A stretch of 64,000 bases of DNA from Natroniella sp046097105 (GCF_046097105.1 NZ_CP175562.1:1488001-1552000); one strand, 5' to 3'; positions 44,019 through 53,540 are shown, numbered from the stretch's first letter. The notes: generated by a model not told the origin, from the letters alone. Numbers and translations are program-made.

Positions 44019-44489
44019 ATGAAAAAAATATATATTGACCCAGTATTTGAGGCTACTCATAATGTTTTACAACAGATGATTGGTACAAAAACTGAAAAAG
44101 GAAGTTTAATGACTCGAGAAAATGGCTTTATAGGACAAGATGTTAATATTTCAATCGGAGTTACTGGAAACTTATCAGGTTTTATCTATCTTAGCATGAA
44201 AAAAGATACTGCTTTAAATGTAGCTAGTAAAATGTGTGGTATGGAAGTTAATGAATTAAATGAATTTGTTAATTCCGCATTAGGAGAGTTAGCAAATATT
44301 ATTACAGGTAATTCAGCAACAAAATTATCTAATATGGGGTATCAGTGTGATATTACTCCTCCCTCAGTTGTAGTTGGAAAAGAAATACAGTTTTCAACTG
44401 AACAAAAAGAATTTTTGGCCCTTCCTTTACATACAGATATCGGAAAGTTTGAAATTAACCTATCTTTACAAGAAGAAAAGTCTGCCTAA
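44019..44489 (+). CDS. CheX-like chemotaxis phosphatase-family protein
   Basis: 156-aa protein of the CheC/CheX/FliY fold; CheX dephosphorylates CheY-P. The conserved helix carrying the active-site Glu and Asn is SALGELANIITGNSATKL. Preceded by AGAGGAGG. It is the only plus-strand gene outside the transposon and stands alone, away from any chemotaxis genes in view. In the 270 bases upstream a TATAAT lies at about 43876 without a clear -35, and CAAGATCCAATC (43899-43910) pairs with a later GATTAGATCTTG, a possible leader hairpin or operator. Confidence 0.82.
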   Translation: MKKIYIDPVFEATHNVLQQMIGTKTEKGSLMTRENGFIGQDVNISIGVTGNLSGFIYLSMKKDTALNVASKMCGMEVNELNEFVNSALGELANIITGNSATKLSNMGYQCDITPPSVVVGKEIQFSTEQKEFLALPLHTDIGKFEINLSLQEEKSA

Positions 44490-44535
44490 CGATAAGTTCA
44501 GATTAAAAACGAATAAAATCAATTAAAATAAACAA

Positions 44536-44574
44536 ATAACAGCATGAATTTAAAATTAAATTCATGCTGTTATT
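44536..44574. terminator. Bidirectional terminator between cheX-like gene and pdp
   Basis: Arms of about 17 bases built on ACAGCATGAATTTA and its complement, around a 4-base AAAT loop, in the gap between convergent genes. Confidence 0.75.
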
Positions 44575-44648
44575 AACGATTAAAAAGCTATCACTTATGC
44601 AATTGTAAAACAAGATCTTTAATTCTTCGATCCAATAATTCTTAATTA

Positions 44649-45953
44649 TTAATTAATAATCTCATAAATCAATGGACTCTGTTCAGGTTTTTCTGAGCCA
44701 ATCTGATAAGCACCCAATAATTCTTCTTTCGCTTCTGCTAAGTTTTGTTCATCATTATAATATAAGACTGCTAAGGTATCACCTTTTTCAACCTCAACTC
44801 CCACCTTACTAACCAATTCTACTCCTACTGCTAAATCTATATCTGATTCTTTAGTTTCTCTTCCTGCTCCTAATAACATAGCAGCAACTCCAACTCTTTC
44901 TGCTGCAATTTTTTCTACATAACCAGCATCTTCTACTTTAATTTCCAAACTGTTTTCAGCTTGTGGCAATAAGTCAAGGTTATTTACTACCTCTCCATTA
45001 CCTCCTTGATTATCAATCATCTCTTTTAGTTTTGCTAAAGCTGAACCATTATTAATAGCTTCTTCTAACATTGTACGAGCTTTTTCTTTGTCTTCTGCAA
45101 CTTCTGCCAATAATAACATCTGCACTCCTAAGGTTAATGATAACTCTGTTAAATCTGTTGGCCCTTCTCCTTTAAGAGTTTCAATTGCTTCTACTATTTC
45201 TAGAGCATTTCCAACCGCTAAACCTAATGGTTGATCCATATCTGAAACAACTGCAATTGTATTTCTCCCCACTTCTTTTCCTATGTTAACCATTGTCTGT
45301 GCTAACTCTACCGAATCTTCATAGACCTTCATGAATGCACCACTACCAACCTTGACATCTAATACGATTCCATCTGCCCCAGAAGCTATCTTTTTACTCA
45401 TAATACTACTAGCAATTAGAGGAATTGAATCAACTGTTGCAGTTACATCACGTAATGCATATAATTTTTTATCCGCTGGGGCCAAATTTCCAGTCTGACC
45501 AGCTATCGCTACTCCTTGTTGATTAACACTATCTATAAACTTATCTCGGCTCAAACCTGTCTCAAAACCAGAGATAGCCTCTAGTTTATCGATTGTACCT
45601 CCAGTATGTCCTAGACCTCGCCCAGACATCTTAGCAACAGGAGCACCACAAGCAGCTACTAGCGGGGCTAACACCAAACTAGTCGTATCACCTACTCCTC
45701 CTGTGCTATGCTTGTCTACCTTAATCCCTTCAATTGGACTTAAATCGATCATATCGCCTGATTTAGCCATAACCTCTGTCAACTTAGCTGTTTCTTGACT
45801 ATCCATTCCTTGTAAAAAAACTGCCATTGCCCAAGCTGACATTTGATAATCGGGAACTTCTCCAGCAGTATAACCCTCAATTAAAAACTCAATCTCCTCT
45901 GCAGTCAACTTCTCTCCATTCCGTTTCTTTTTAATCACATCATAAGCACGCAT
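44649..45953 (-). CDS. pdp: Pyrimidine-nucleoside phosphorylase
   Basis: 434-aa enzyme that phosphorolyses thymidine/uridine/deoxyuridine to the base and (deoxy)ribose-1-phosphate. The family signature SGRGLGHTGGTIDKLE and the phosphate-binding KHSTGGVGDTTSL are intact. Start MRAYDVIKKKRNG at 45953 behind AAGGAGGGG; the ATG at 45977 lies before that site. Together with deoB downstream of spoIIM it forms a nucleoside salvage pair; punA, often between deoB and dacF, is absent here. Confidence 0.93.
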   Translation of the reverse strand: MRAYDVIKKKRNGEKLTAEEIEFLIEGYTAGEVPDYQMSAWAMAVFLQGMDSQETAKLTEVMAKSGDMIDLSPIEGIKVDKHSTGGVGDTTSLVLAPLVAACGAPVAKMSGRGLGHTGGTIDKLEAISGFETGLSRDKFIDSVNQQGVAIAGQTGNLAPADKKLYALRDVTATVDSIPLIASSIMSKKIASGADGIVLDVKVGSGAFMKVYEDSVELAQTMVNIGKEVGRNTIAVVSDMDQPLGLAVGNALEIVEAIETLKGEGPTDLTELSLTLGVQMLLLAEVAEDKEKARTMLEEAINNGSALAKLKEMIDNQGGNGEVVNNLDLLPQAENSLEIKVEDAGYVEKIAAERVGVAAMLLGAGRETKESDIDLAVGVELVSKVGVEVEKGDTLAVLYYNDEQNLAEAKEELLGAYQIGSEKPEQSPLIYEIIN

Positions 45954-46100
45954 TAAAATCCCCTCCTTTAAAAACATTTAATACTTAATATTTAATAACT
46001 AATATTTTAAATTCAAAATCGCTAAAAGATACTTTTAAAATCAATGCACAGATAAGAATGAACAGTTGACAGTTGAACCATTTATAGCTTAAAAAACTAA

Positions 46101-47279
46101 TTAAAGAATTTCTTCTTTAAAGCTACTTCCATTATTAGTCTTCTCAACCTCAAAGATATCAGAAATAGTTGCTGCAATATCACTAAAAGTCTCTCTAGTG
46201 CCCAAATCAACTCCAGCTTTTACATGCTTACCATATACTAACAATGGAACATACTCTCTAGTATGATCACTTCCCGTATGGGTTGGATCACAACCATGAT
46301 CAGCAGTCAAAATTAATAGATCATCTTCATTCAAAGCAGAAATTAATTCAGGCAATCTTCGATCAAAATCTTGTAATGCCTGAGCATAACCATTAACATC
46401 TCTGCGATGACCATACCTTTGATCAAAATCAACCAAATTAGTAAAGATTATTCCCTCTTGATCTGTTTCCCGTAAATAATTTAAATTCTTATCAACCCCA
46501 TCCATATTATGATCTGTATGGACAGCTTGAGTAATTCCTTGATCAGCAAAAATATTATCAATCTTTCCTACAGCGATAACCTCTTTTTCAGCTTCCTTAA
46601 GATAGTCTAATACAGTCTCAGCTGGAGGTTGTAAGGAATAATCCTTCCGGCGAGAAGTTCTATTGAAATCACCCAACTCCCCAATAAATGGTCTAGCAAT
46701 GACCCTTGCTACTGCATGGTCTCCTGTTAAGATACTTCTAGCTTTTTGACACATATCATACAGCTCTTCAATCGAAATTACATCTTCATGTGCAGCAATT
46801 TGAAAAACACTATCAGCCGATGTATAAACTATCGGCTTCCCAGTCTCTAAATGTTTTGCTCCTAACTCTTCAATAATTACAGTCCCTGATGCAGGCTTAT
46901 TTCCTAAGCTGCCTTTTCCAATCGCTTGATGAAACTTCTCCATTACTTCTTCTGGGAAACCATCTGGGTAAGTTGGAAATGGATCTGATGACAACAGGCC
47001 TGCTATTTCCCAATGACCAGTTGTTGTATCTTTTCCATTTGATAACTCTGCCATCTTACCAAAAGCAGCTTTAGGATTCTCTTCTGGCTCCACCCCCTCA
47101 ATTTCCACAATATTACCTAAACCAAACTGTTGTAAATTAGGTAAACAAATTCCTCCAATCTCTTCAGCTAAATTTTGTAATGTAGCAACTCCTTGATCAC
47201 CAAACTCTTCAGCATCCGGCAAAGCTCCTACTCCTACACTATCTAATATGATTAAATTTATTCTTTTGATCTTATTCAT
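46101..47279 (-). CDS. deoB: Phosphopentomutase
   Basis: 392-aa alkaline-phosphatase-fold enzyme that interconverts (deoxy)ribose-1-phosphate and -5-phosphate. Metal-site motifs: ILDSVGVGALPDA (11-23), GKDTTTGHWE with the phosphorylated Thr, and TADHGCDPTHTGSDHTREYVP near the C-terminus. AGGAGG before the ATG. It supplies the product of pdp to central metabolism. Confidence 0.96.
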   Translation of the reverse strand: MNKIKRINLIILDSVGVGALPDAEEFGDQGVATLQNLAEEIGGICLPNLQQFGLGNIVEIEGVEPEENPKAAFGKMAELSNGKDTTTGHWEIAGLLSSDPFPTYPDGFPEEVMEKFHQAIGKGSLGNKPASGTVIIEELGAKHLETGKPIVYTSADSVFQIAAHEDVISIEELYDMCQKARSILTGDHAVARVIARPFIGELGDFNRTSRRKDYSLQPPAETVLDYLKEAEKEVIAVGKIDNIFADQGITQAVHTDHNMDGVDKNLNYLRETDQEGIIFTNLVDFDQRYGHRRDVNGYAQALQDFDRRLPELISALNEDDLLILTADHGCDPTHTGSDHTREYVPLLVYGKHVKAGVDLGTRETFSDIAATISDIFEVEKTNNGSSFKEEIL

Positions 47280-47487
47280 TCTACTACCTCCTTATAAGTG
47301 TCTATTATTCTCATCTAAGTTAAAACCTATTTTATTATAACTTAACCTTTACTCTCAAAAATATTAAAACTTCGCTAAATTTTCGTTAGACGTCAGACCT
47401 TTATATATAGTTTCTATTTTTTTATTGAAACTCCTTCTTTTTAGAAAAACTAATACTAAAATTTCCAAAATAAAAATCTATTCTTCC

Positions 47488-48129
47488 TTAAACTATATAA
47501 TTAGCAACAGTTCTAATCAAAGCTGGTGTTATATAAGCTTCTACAAGTCCAGCTACAAATAATAAAATCCCTATCATTAACATTACAATTGAATAATTAG
47601 TTATCATTAGACGAAACTTATATCTACTTCCCATTAAAATTCCTTTTCCTAAAGTTAAAGCAAAGCTAATACTAACTAATGCTCCTAAAAGTAAACTGGG
47701 TAAAAATATTATATTTTGTGGTAATACAGATATTATTGATAAAATAATTCCCTTTAAAAACAACTGATCTAGCAGAAATCCAACTGTAAACCCAATAATA
47801 AACCCTCTTAAAAAGATTATAAGTGGAATTATTATTGCACCAATCATAGTCAACCCTAACAACCAAAATAGAAATGTAAATCTTAGGTTAGAGATAATAA
47901 TATTTTGAGCTACTACTTGCCTATCCTCTCCCATTAACTGATTGATTTCAACAATAAATTTCCCTAAATAATCAACTAACTCTTTTTTTTGAGTATAATC
48001 TAAAGTTCTAACAGCAAGCGTTCCAAATACAACTCCAATTACAAAAAAGACTATAATAAAGAATAAAAGCAAGAGGTTTTTTTCTAAAAAAAGAGCTGTT
48101 TTTCTCTTTAAAAATCTATAGTTAACCAT
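47488..48129 (-). CDS. spoIIM: Stage II sporulation protein M
   Basis: 213-aa protein with five membrane helices, part of the SpoIIDMP peptidoglycan machine that drives engulfment. Motifs: IVFFVIGVVFGTLAVRTL, the NLRFTFLFWLLGLTMIGAIIIPLIIFLRGFIIGFTVGFL core and ILSVLPQNIIFLPSLLLG-type segment. Located ahead of deoB, as in Bacillus (spoIIM-xerD-deoB), but xerD is not present. Confidence 0.93.
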   Translation of the reverse strand: MVNYRFLKRKTALFLEKNLLLLFFIIVFFVIGVVFGTLAVRTLDYTQKKELVDYLGKFIVEINQLMGEDRQVVAQNIIISNLRFTFLFWLLGLTMIGAIIIPLIIFLRGFIIGFTVGFLLDQLFLKGIILSIISVLPQNIIFLPSLLLGALVSISFALTLGKGILMGSRYKFRLMITNYSIVMLMIGILLFVAGLVEAYITPALIRTVANYIV

Positions 48130-48193
48130 TAATTTCCTCCTAGCTAATCAGAAAGTCTTTTATAAATTAATATGTCAGCTAGAAATAACTTTA

Positions 48194-48892
48194 TTACACT
48201 TGTAAAAAGCCTGCTTCAATTATTAGTTTAGCTATATGTTCAGCTGCCAAAACATCCTCATATGAATTTGAGCTAGCAGCAACTAACGTAATTCCTGTAT
48301 TATACTTCTTAGCTAAATTAATTGCTCGCTCAGCTGAATCCTTAGCAGGTTCAACCCCTTTTTTATTTAATGTTCTAGCTACAGTCCCTGTAATAACCTT
48401 AGGAGCACCATAATTATAAGCAGTATCAAAAGCAACCCCACCACACTCAGTAATTAATAAAACGATTTTATCTTTAAATTCAGCTAAAGTAGTTACTTCA
48501 CATCCTATATTTGCTAGGATAGTATCTATCTGAGCCCCTGAACGTGTTATTCCTGTCAATGCTAACTGTATATTTTTTCTTCTCTCCTCTTCAGTTCCTA
48601 ATCTTGGTTCAGTAACTATTATTATCTCTGTATCATATTTCAAGGCTTTTTTTCCAGCAAAATAACCAATCTTCTCTGGATTAATTACTACCGGAACATT
48701 AATATGATCAGGACTGGCACCAAAAACATCTAAAGCTCCTGCATCTAAAGCTGCCTCTGCAGTAGTTGACATATCAATTAGATCAACAATCATCACTACA
48801 TCTCCCTTGCGAGCTGCCCGAGCAGCTCCAGAAGCATTACACGTAACATTTAAGGTAGCTAGACTCCTTTGATTACTCTTAAACTCTTCCAT
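48194..48892 (-). CDS. ComB-like protein of unknown function
   Basis: 232 aa from the ATG at 48892 (AAGGAGGG upstream). The segment VVMIVDLIDMSTTAEAALDAGALDVFGASPD resembles the start of 2-phosphosulfolactate phosphatase ComB (DVLRATTTI...), and LITECGGVAFDTAYNYGAPKVITGTVARTL could be the matching C-terminal half, but the ComB pattern is not complete. Rossmann-like alternation of strands and Gly loops is evident throughout. It lies between nudF and spoIIM, each separated by more than 60 bases. The substrate is unknown. Confidence 0.6.
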   Translation of the reverse strand: MEEFKSNQRSLATLNVTCNASGAARAARKGDVVMIVDLIDMSTTAEAALDAGALDVFGASPDHINVPVVINPEKIGYFAGKKALKYDTEIIIVTEPRLGTEEERRKNIQLALTGITRSGAQIDTILANIGCEVTTLAEFKDKIVLLITECGGVAFDTAYNYGAPKVITGTVARTLNKKGVEPAKDSAERAINLAKKYNTGITLVAASSNSYEDVLAAEHIAKLIIEAGFLQV

Positions 48893-49139
48893 AATTCCCT
48901 CCTTTAACAAAATAACAGACTTGTTTTTAGATTTTCTAATTCAATTACTCCAACTTAGATCCTTTACTATTTTGCGTAAATTACATCCTTCACATTCTAA
49001 TGTTTATCATTTATAATTTATTATTTTTTATTATTTAACTTATAACTTAATATATAAGTTAAATTTAACTTTTTCACTTAATCTTCTCAAATTTAAAAAA
49101 AAGTGAGCTAATTATACTTATGAAAATCATTAACTCAAT

Positions 49140-49670
49140 TTATATACTAGACAATAAGTATTGTAAACCAATAATTGTTTTAGCATCCTCAAACTCTCCT
49201 TCAGCAAGCATCTTAGTAACCTGCTCAATTCTAACCTCTCTTAATTTAATAAACTCTTCTGGATCTGTTTGCTGCTTAGTTTTTTTTAAGTCCGTCGCTA
49301 AAAATAGATGGATCTTCTCATCAGTAAAACCAGGACTGGTATAAAATGAAGTTATTTTCTGCAATGATTTAGCTTGATAACCTGTCTCTTCTTTTAATTC
49401 TCGCAAAGCACATTGCTCTAAATCTTCATCCATTTCTAATTTTCCTGCTGGTAGCTCCAATATTACTTTTTCAGTTGGCTTTCTAAATTGTTCAACTAAG
49501 ATAATTTTCTCTGCCTGATAAGGAATTACTGTTACTCCACCGCTATGCTCTACAATCTCCCTCTTTGAATTATTTCCACTTGGCAACTTCACTTGATCAA
49601 CCCTTAAATTAACTATGCTCCCTTGATAAAAATATTCGCTATCAATAGTCTTCTCCTTTAAATCTTTCAT
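49140..49670 (-). CDS. nudF: ADP-ribose pyrophosphatase (Nudix)
   Basis: 176-aa Nudix hydrolase that splits ADP-ribose to AMP and ribose-5-phosphate. The Nudix box is complete: GKLEMDEDLEQCALRELKEE followed by TGY. ELPAGKLE before it, and the ending with FYTSPGFTDEKIHLFLA, are typical of the ADP-ribose group. It precedes a gap with no recognisable features up to the ComB-like gene. Confidence 0.92.
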   Translation of the reverse strand: MKDLKEKTIDSEYFYQGSIVNLRVDQVKLPSGNNSKREIVEHSGGVTVIPYQAEKIILVEQFRKPTEKVILELPAGKLEMDEDLEQCALRELKEETGYQAKSLQKITSFYTSPGFTDEKIHLFLATDLKKTKQQTDPEEFIKLREVRIEQVTKMLAEGEFEDAKTIIGLQYLLSSI

Positions 49671-49796
49671 CTTATTATCACTCCAAATTATATTTATTAT
49701 CTACCGTTTATTAGTTTATTCTATCAAATCAAACTGTTTAAAAATCTTAAATATAAAGCTTTGAAATTGATTTTTACTAATACAGTTTACAGATAG

Positions 49797-50867
49797 CTAT
49801 AATTGTTCATTAGCAATCAACCCTGCTACTCCTGCCGTTATAAAATATTCACGATCTTGATGGTGATTTCTACCCATTGTCTGAACTTTAAAATCTAAAC
49901 CATCTAAACAAGTTAAAATTTCTTCTCCTTTTTTATAGATAATTTGATGCTTAAGAATTAATTCAAATCTGTTCAACTGTTCTTTGATAATTTCCAATTG
50001 CTTTCGATCTCTAAATTTAGGAATTCCAATTTTAGCTTTAACTAAAGTTAATTCCCCTAAAACTGTTCTTGTATGATGACTTAATCCATAGTGCCTCTTT
50101 CGCGAATCACTAAAACTGACTCTAGGTACAGCAATCGGCTCCCCACCTAAACTCTTTACGGCATGTAATATTTCAGCCTGCTCAACCCCACTAAAACCAT
50201 ACTTGGTTCCCGTTCCAACAATCCCCGGCCCCATTGTTACTATAATTACATCAGCTTGATTGACCTGATAAGCTGCTATTAGGGCTGAATAGATATTAAC
50301 TGCTTCTAACCCTCCTCCAAAAGCATGCCCGCTGGTAATCGTATGATCAATTAAACCCCTACTTTGTAGCTGATAAACTAAATTGCTAATCTTAAGTGGT
50401 AAGGCAGCTCCATCAGTCATAACATATGTCACTTTCACTTCTGGTTTATTCTCTTTAATTGCCACTGCAATAGCTGGTAACATACTATGTAAAGTTCCTA
50501 CTATTACTGGAGTACCTTCTAAAGAATTAAATTTTTTAATCTCTTTATGATTAGAATTATCCTCCTCTTCTACACTATTTACCTTTATTTGATAAGGAGT
50601 ATAACGTAATTTCATAATATGTCCTGCTCCAGTCAATTCTTGTTCTTTATCTAAAATAAAGATAACAAAATCATAACCACCAGTTCCTAATTGTAAAGAA
50701 GTGGCTGTAGTATTTAAAATCACATCGTCTCCTTTTTCAATTTGGCCCACTAAGTCATCATAACTAATTCCTTTTTTTTCTATATTATTAACTTTAACTT
50801 TAACCTCAGTTATTCCTTCTTTTCTAGATAAAACATCTATAACTTTCCCCTGTTTAATTTCTAACAT
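49797..50867 (-). CDS. DUF3866 family protein
   Basis: 356-aa protein of a conserved Firmicute/Actinobacterial family of unknown function. Features: GYDFVIF, GHIMKLRYTPYQ, TLHSMLPAIA, VTYVMTDGAALPLKISNLV, TSGHAFGGGLEAVNIYSALIAA, MGPGIVGTGTKYGFSGVEQAE and RKRHYGLSHHTRTVLGEL. The many conserved Gly and His residues suggest an enzyme. Next to nudF in the same direction (126-base gap), a linkage common in Firmicutes. Confidence 0.85.
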   Translation of the reverse strand: MLEIKQGKVIDVLSRKEGITEVKVKVNNIEKKGISYDDLVGQIEKGDDVILNTTATSLQLGTGGYDFVIFILDKEQELTGAGHIMKLRYTPYQIKVNSVEEEDNSNHKEIKKFNSLEGTPVIVGTLHSMLPAIAVAIKENKPEVKVTYVMTDGAALPLKISNLVYQLQSRGLIDHTITSGHAFGGGLEAVNIYSALIAAYQVNQADVIIVTMGPGIVGTGTKYGFSGVEQAEILHAVKSLGGEPIAVPRVSFSDSRKRHYGLSHHTRTVLGELTLVKAKIGIPKFRDRKQLEIIKEQLNRFELILKHQIIYKKGEEILTCLDGLDFKVQTMGRNHHQDREYFITAGVAGLIANEQL

Positions 50868-50942
50868 CTAATACCTCCAACTAAACTGATCTCAACAATC
50901 AGTCTACAAGTTTTATTTTACCTGACCTCAACACCTAACTTT

Positions 50943-51085
50943 ATTACAATTATGTGGCACTTTCATGTCACAGGAATTAGGAATCGGGAATGAGGAATCA
51001 GTAAGACCATAAGATCAAGTTTTTTAAGAGTTCTTGAATTAAATGATTTTGAACTTACTGACTACTGATTCCTGACAACTATTGA
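50943..51085. repeat. Dispersed repeat remnant with inner palindrome
   Basis: 50943-50963 is the reverse complement of the right arm of the repeat at 1059-1216 (21 identical bases). Beyond it, AGGAATCAGTA (about 50993) and TACTGATTCCT (about 51064) form another inverted pair, with several GGAAT copies between 50973 and 50998. Otherwise the 402-base gap between DUF3866 and pntB holds only the pnt terminator. Confidence 0.55.
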
Positions 51086-51220
51086 TATTTTATTTTTTAC
51101 CTGATTATATTATTCTAACATAAAATAATCAAACTCAATTTAACTGTAGCTTACACTTTTTCAAATAAATAGATTAAAAAGTTTATTGTTATCATAATTG
51201 TAAAACCAATATATCTTTGC

Positions 51221-51250
51221 AAAAAAAATTGACCGCAACTTTGCGGTCAA
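51221..51250 (-). terminator. Rho-independent terminator of the pnt operon
   Basis: Perfect 10-bp stem (51229-51238 and 51241-51250) built on TTGACCGCAA with a 2-base centre, followed by T8 on the minus strand. Confidence 0.9.
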
Positions 51251-51269
51251 TAAGATCGAATATTTATTT

Positions 51270-53222
51270 TTAACTAGTTTTACTTTTAATTAAATAAGGT
51301 ACTGTCTCTGCTGCATCTCCCCATAAAGAAATTACATGCTCTTGTTTATATAAGCTATTTTCTACTCCTGAATACCCTGGCTTATCATCTAAATTACAGA
51401 CAATAACATTCCTTGCCTCTTCTACCTGTAAAATCGGCATTCCAGAAATCGGCGTCCCTTCTGCTTTTTCAGCCTCTGGATTAATTACATCGCATGCTCC
51501 TATTACTATTGCTAAATCTATATCTGTAAATTCTCCATTGATTTCTTCTAAATCATATAACATCTCATAATCTATCCCTACTTCTGCTAATAAAACATTC
51601 ATATGTCCAGGCATTCTTCCTGCTACTGGATGAATCGCTGCTTTAACACTCTTCCCTTCAGCAATCAATAAATCTATCAGTTCTTTTACTGCTTGTTGAG
51701 CTTGTGCTACTGCCATTCCATATCCTGGCACTATTACAACATCTTCTGCTGACTCTAATAAGCCAGGAATCTCTTGTTCTTTATTCTCTTTCTTACTTCC
51801 TGCTGACTCTTTGCTTTCTAATCCCTTCAATACAGTATTTAAATGAGGTACTGTCTCTGCTGCATCTCCCCATAAAGAAACTACATGCTCTTGTTTATAC
51901 AAGCTATTTTCTACTCCTGAATACCCTGGCTTATCATCTAAATTACAGACAATAACATTCCTTGCCTCTTCTACCTGTAAAATCGGCATTCCAGAAATCG
52001 GCGTCCCTTCTGCTTTTTCAGCCTCTGGATTAATTACATCGCATGCTCCTATTACTATTGCTAAATCTATATCTGTAAATTCTCCATTGATTTCTTCTAA
52101 ATCATATAACATCTCATAATCTATTCCTACTTCTGCTAATAAAACATTCATATGTCCAGGCATTCTTCCTGCTACTGGATGAATCGCTGCTTTAACACTC
52201 TTCCCTTTAGCAATCAATAAATCTATCAGTTCTTTTACTGCTTGTTGAGCTTGTGCTACTGCCATTCCATATCCTGGCACTATTACAACATCTTCTGCTG
52301 ACTCTAATAAGTCAGAAATCTCTTGTTGCTCATTATCTTCACTAATTGCTTCTTGTTTCTCTTCTGCTTCTTTCAGTTCTTCTTTTGCCGTTACTTTTTT
52401 CTTTTCTGAAGCTTTGTTATTTTCAAACCCTGCTAAAACAAATGTTAAGCTGTTATTCATATTTTTACACATAATATGAGTTAAAATAATACCAGCTACC
52501 CCTACCAAAGCACCAACACCAACTAAAAGTAGATTTGATACTGCTAAACCACATATCGCAGCTGCTATACCAGAAAAGGAATTTAACAGGGAAACAACAA
52601 TTGGCATATCAGCTCCACCAACACGTAAAGCCATTAGTAGACCATAAATAGTAAACATGATAATTAATAAAGGCATTATAATTTGAAAATAAGTTATTTG
52701 TGTAATGCTTAAAGTAATTATAGCTAAAACTCCAGTTACTAAAATAAAAGCTTGGTAAAGTTTATGACCGGATAAAGTTACTGGCTTTTGTATAATCCAA
52801 CCTTGCAATTTTAGAGCTGCAACAATACTTCCACTCAAAGTTAAAGCACCAACAGCCAGGGCCAACCCAGCAGTAAACCAAAAAATCCAAGGTTCTGTTG
52901 TATATATAGCAGCAGTCGAACCAGCTACTAAAGCTGAAGCAGCACCACCAAGTCCATTGAGCAATGCTACCATTTGAGGCATATGAATCATCTCAACTAC
53001 TTGCCCCAGTATAACTCCTAATACTCCTCCAAAAATTATAAAAAATAATAGAAAAAAATCATTTATAACACCTAAGTTTACCAAAGAAAACATAATAGCT
53101 GAAGCCATAGAAAAAGCCCCAAGACGATTACCCCATACAGCAGTTTTAGGAGATTGCATTAACCGAATACCTATAATAAAACCTAAAATAATAACTGTTG
53201 AAATAGTAATATTTCCTATCAT
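51270..53222 (-). CDS. pntB: NAD(P) transhydrogenase beta subunit with duplicated NADP-binding domain
   Basis: Beta subunit of the proton-translocating transhydrogenase, which moves hydride between NAD(H) and NADP(H) across the membrane potential. 650 aa, where about 455-465 is normal. Residues 1-265 form about eight or nine membrane helices (domain II). Domain III, the NADP(H)-binding part, then occurs twice: 302-466 and 485-650, period 183 residues. Each copy has the full set VPGYGMAVAQAQ, GRMPGHMNVLLAEVG and IGACDVINPEAE. The two copies are almost identical. A Lys/Glu-rich linker (268-300) precedes copy 1 and another (467-484) joins the copies. It overlaps the small alpha subunit gene by 4 bases. 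Confidence 0.93.
   Translation of the reverse strand: MIGNITISTVIILGFIIGIRLMQSPKTAVWGNRLGAFSMASAIMFSLVNLGVINDFFLLFFIIFGGVLGVILGQVVEMIHMPQMVALLNGLGGAASALVAGSTAAIYTTEPWIFWFTAGLALAVGALTLSGSIVAALKLQGWIIQKPVTLSGHKLYQAFILVTGVLAIITLSITQITYFQIIMPLLIIMFTIYGLLMALRVGGADMPIVVSLLNSFSGIAAAICGLAVSNLLLVGVGALVGVAGIILTHIMCKNMNNSLTFVLAGFENNKASEKKKVTAKEELKEAEEKQEAISEDNEQQEISDLLESAEDVVIVPGYGMAVAQAQQAVKELIDLLIAKGKSVKAAIHPVAGRMPGHMNVLLAEVGIDYEMLYDLEEINGEFTDIDLAIVIGACDVINPEAEKAEGTPISGMPILQVEEARNVIVCNLDDKPGYSGVENSLYKQEHVVSLWGDAAETVPHLNTVLKGLESKESAGSKKENKEQEIPGLLESAEDVVIVPGYGMAVAQAQQAVKELIDLLIAEGKSVKAAIHPVAGRMPGHMNVLLAEVGIDYEMLYDLEEINGEFTDIDLAIVIGACDVINPEAEKAEGTPISGMPILQVEEARNVIVCNLDDKPGYSGVENSLYKQEHVISLWGDAAETVPYLIKSKTS
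51292..52340. repeat. Tandem 549-bp repeat inside pntB
   Basis: The text starting GGTACTGTCTCTGCTGCATC at 51298 recurs at 51847, a 549-base (183-codon) offset, and stays nearly identical over roughly 500 bases, with only scattered changes. Such similarity at third codon positions implies a recent duplication or continuing gene conversion. Confidence 0.9.
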
Positions 53223-53521
53223 AAATTCTCCCTCCCTACTGCTGATTTTTCTTTTCCTTCCTTAAACATACGTAACATTCTACCAGTAACCCAAAACCCA
53301 CCAACTACATTAATCATCGCTAACACTAAAGCTACTAGTGCCCAAATTTTTGCTCCTGAAGATGCAGTAGCATACACTTCAATAGCACCTAAAACTGTTA
53401 TTCCTGATAAAGCATTCATCCCTGACATTAAAGGTGTATGTAAAAGAGAAGGCACAGAAGAAATCACCCTATAACCTAAAAAAGATGCAATTATTAAAAA
53501 TACTACCATCACTAATAACAT
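53219..53521 (-). CDS. pntAB: NAD(P) transhydrogenase alpha-2 (membrane) subunit
   Basis: 100-aa subunit with three membrane helices. It corresponds to the C-terminal membrane part of the fused E. coli PntA: SSVPSLLHTPLMSGMNALSGITVLGAI, then AMINVVGGFWVTGRMLRMF. Overlaps pntB by ATGA. The three-gene form (alpha-1, alpha-2, beta) is usual in many bacteria outside the enterics. Confidence 0.94.
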   Translation of the reverse strand: MLLVMVVFLIIASFLGYRVISSVPSLLHTPLMSGMNALSGITVLGAIEVYATASSGAKIWALVALVLAMINVVGGFWVTGRMLRMFKEGKEKSAVGRENL

Positions 53522-53540
53522 TTTAAACCTCCCTCTATTG

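Noticed and set aside
51704..51955. Plus-strand open frames inside pntB, RHS, deoB and other long genes
   Set aside because: They lie opposite well-conserved coding sequence, show no family motifs and lack ribosome sites.
51270..52340. Repeat in pntB as a CRISPR or mobile element
   Set aside because: It is a single in-frame coding duplication with conserved domain motifs, not short spaced repeats or an IS.
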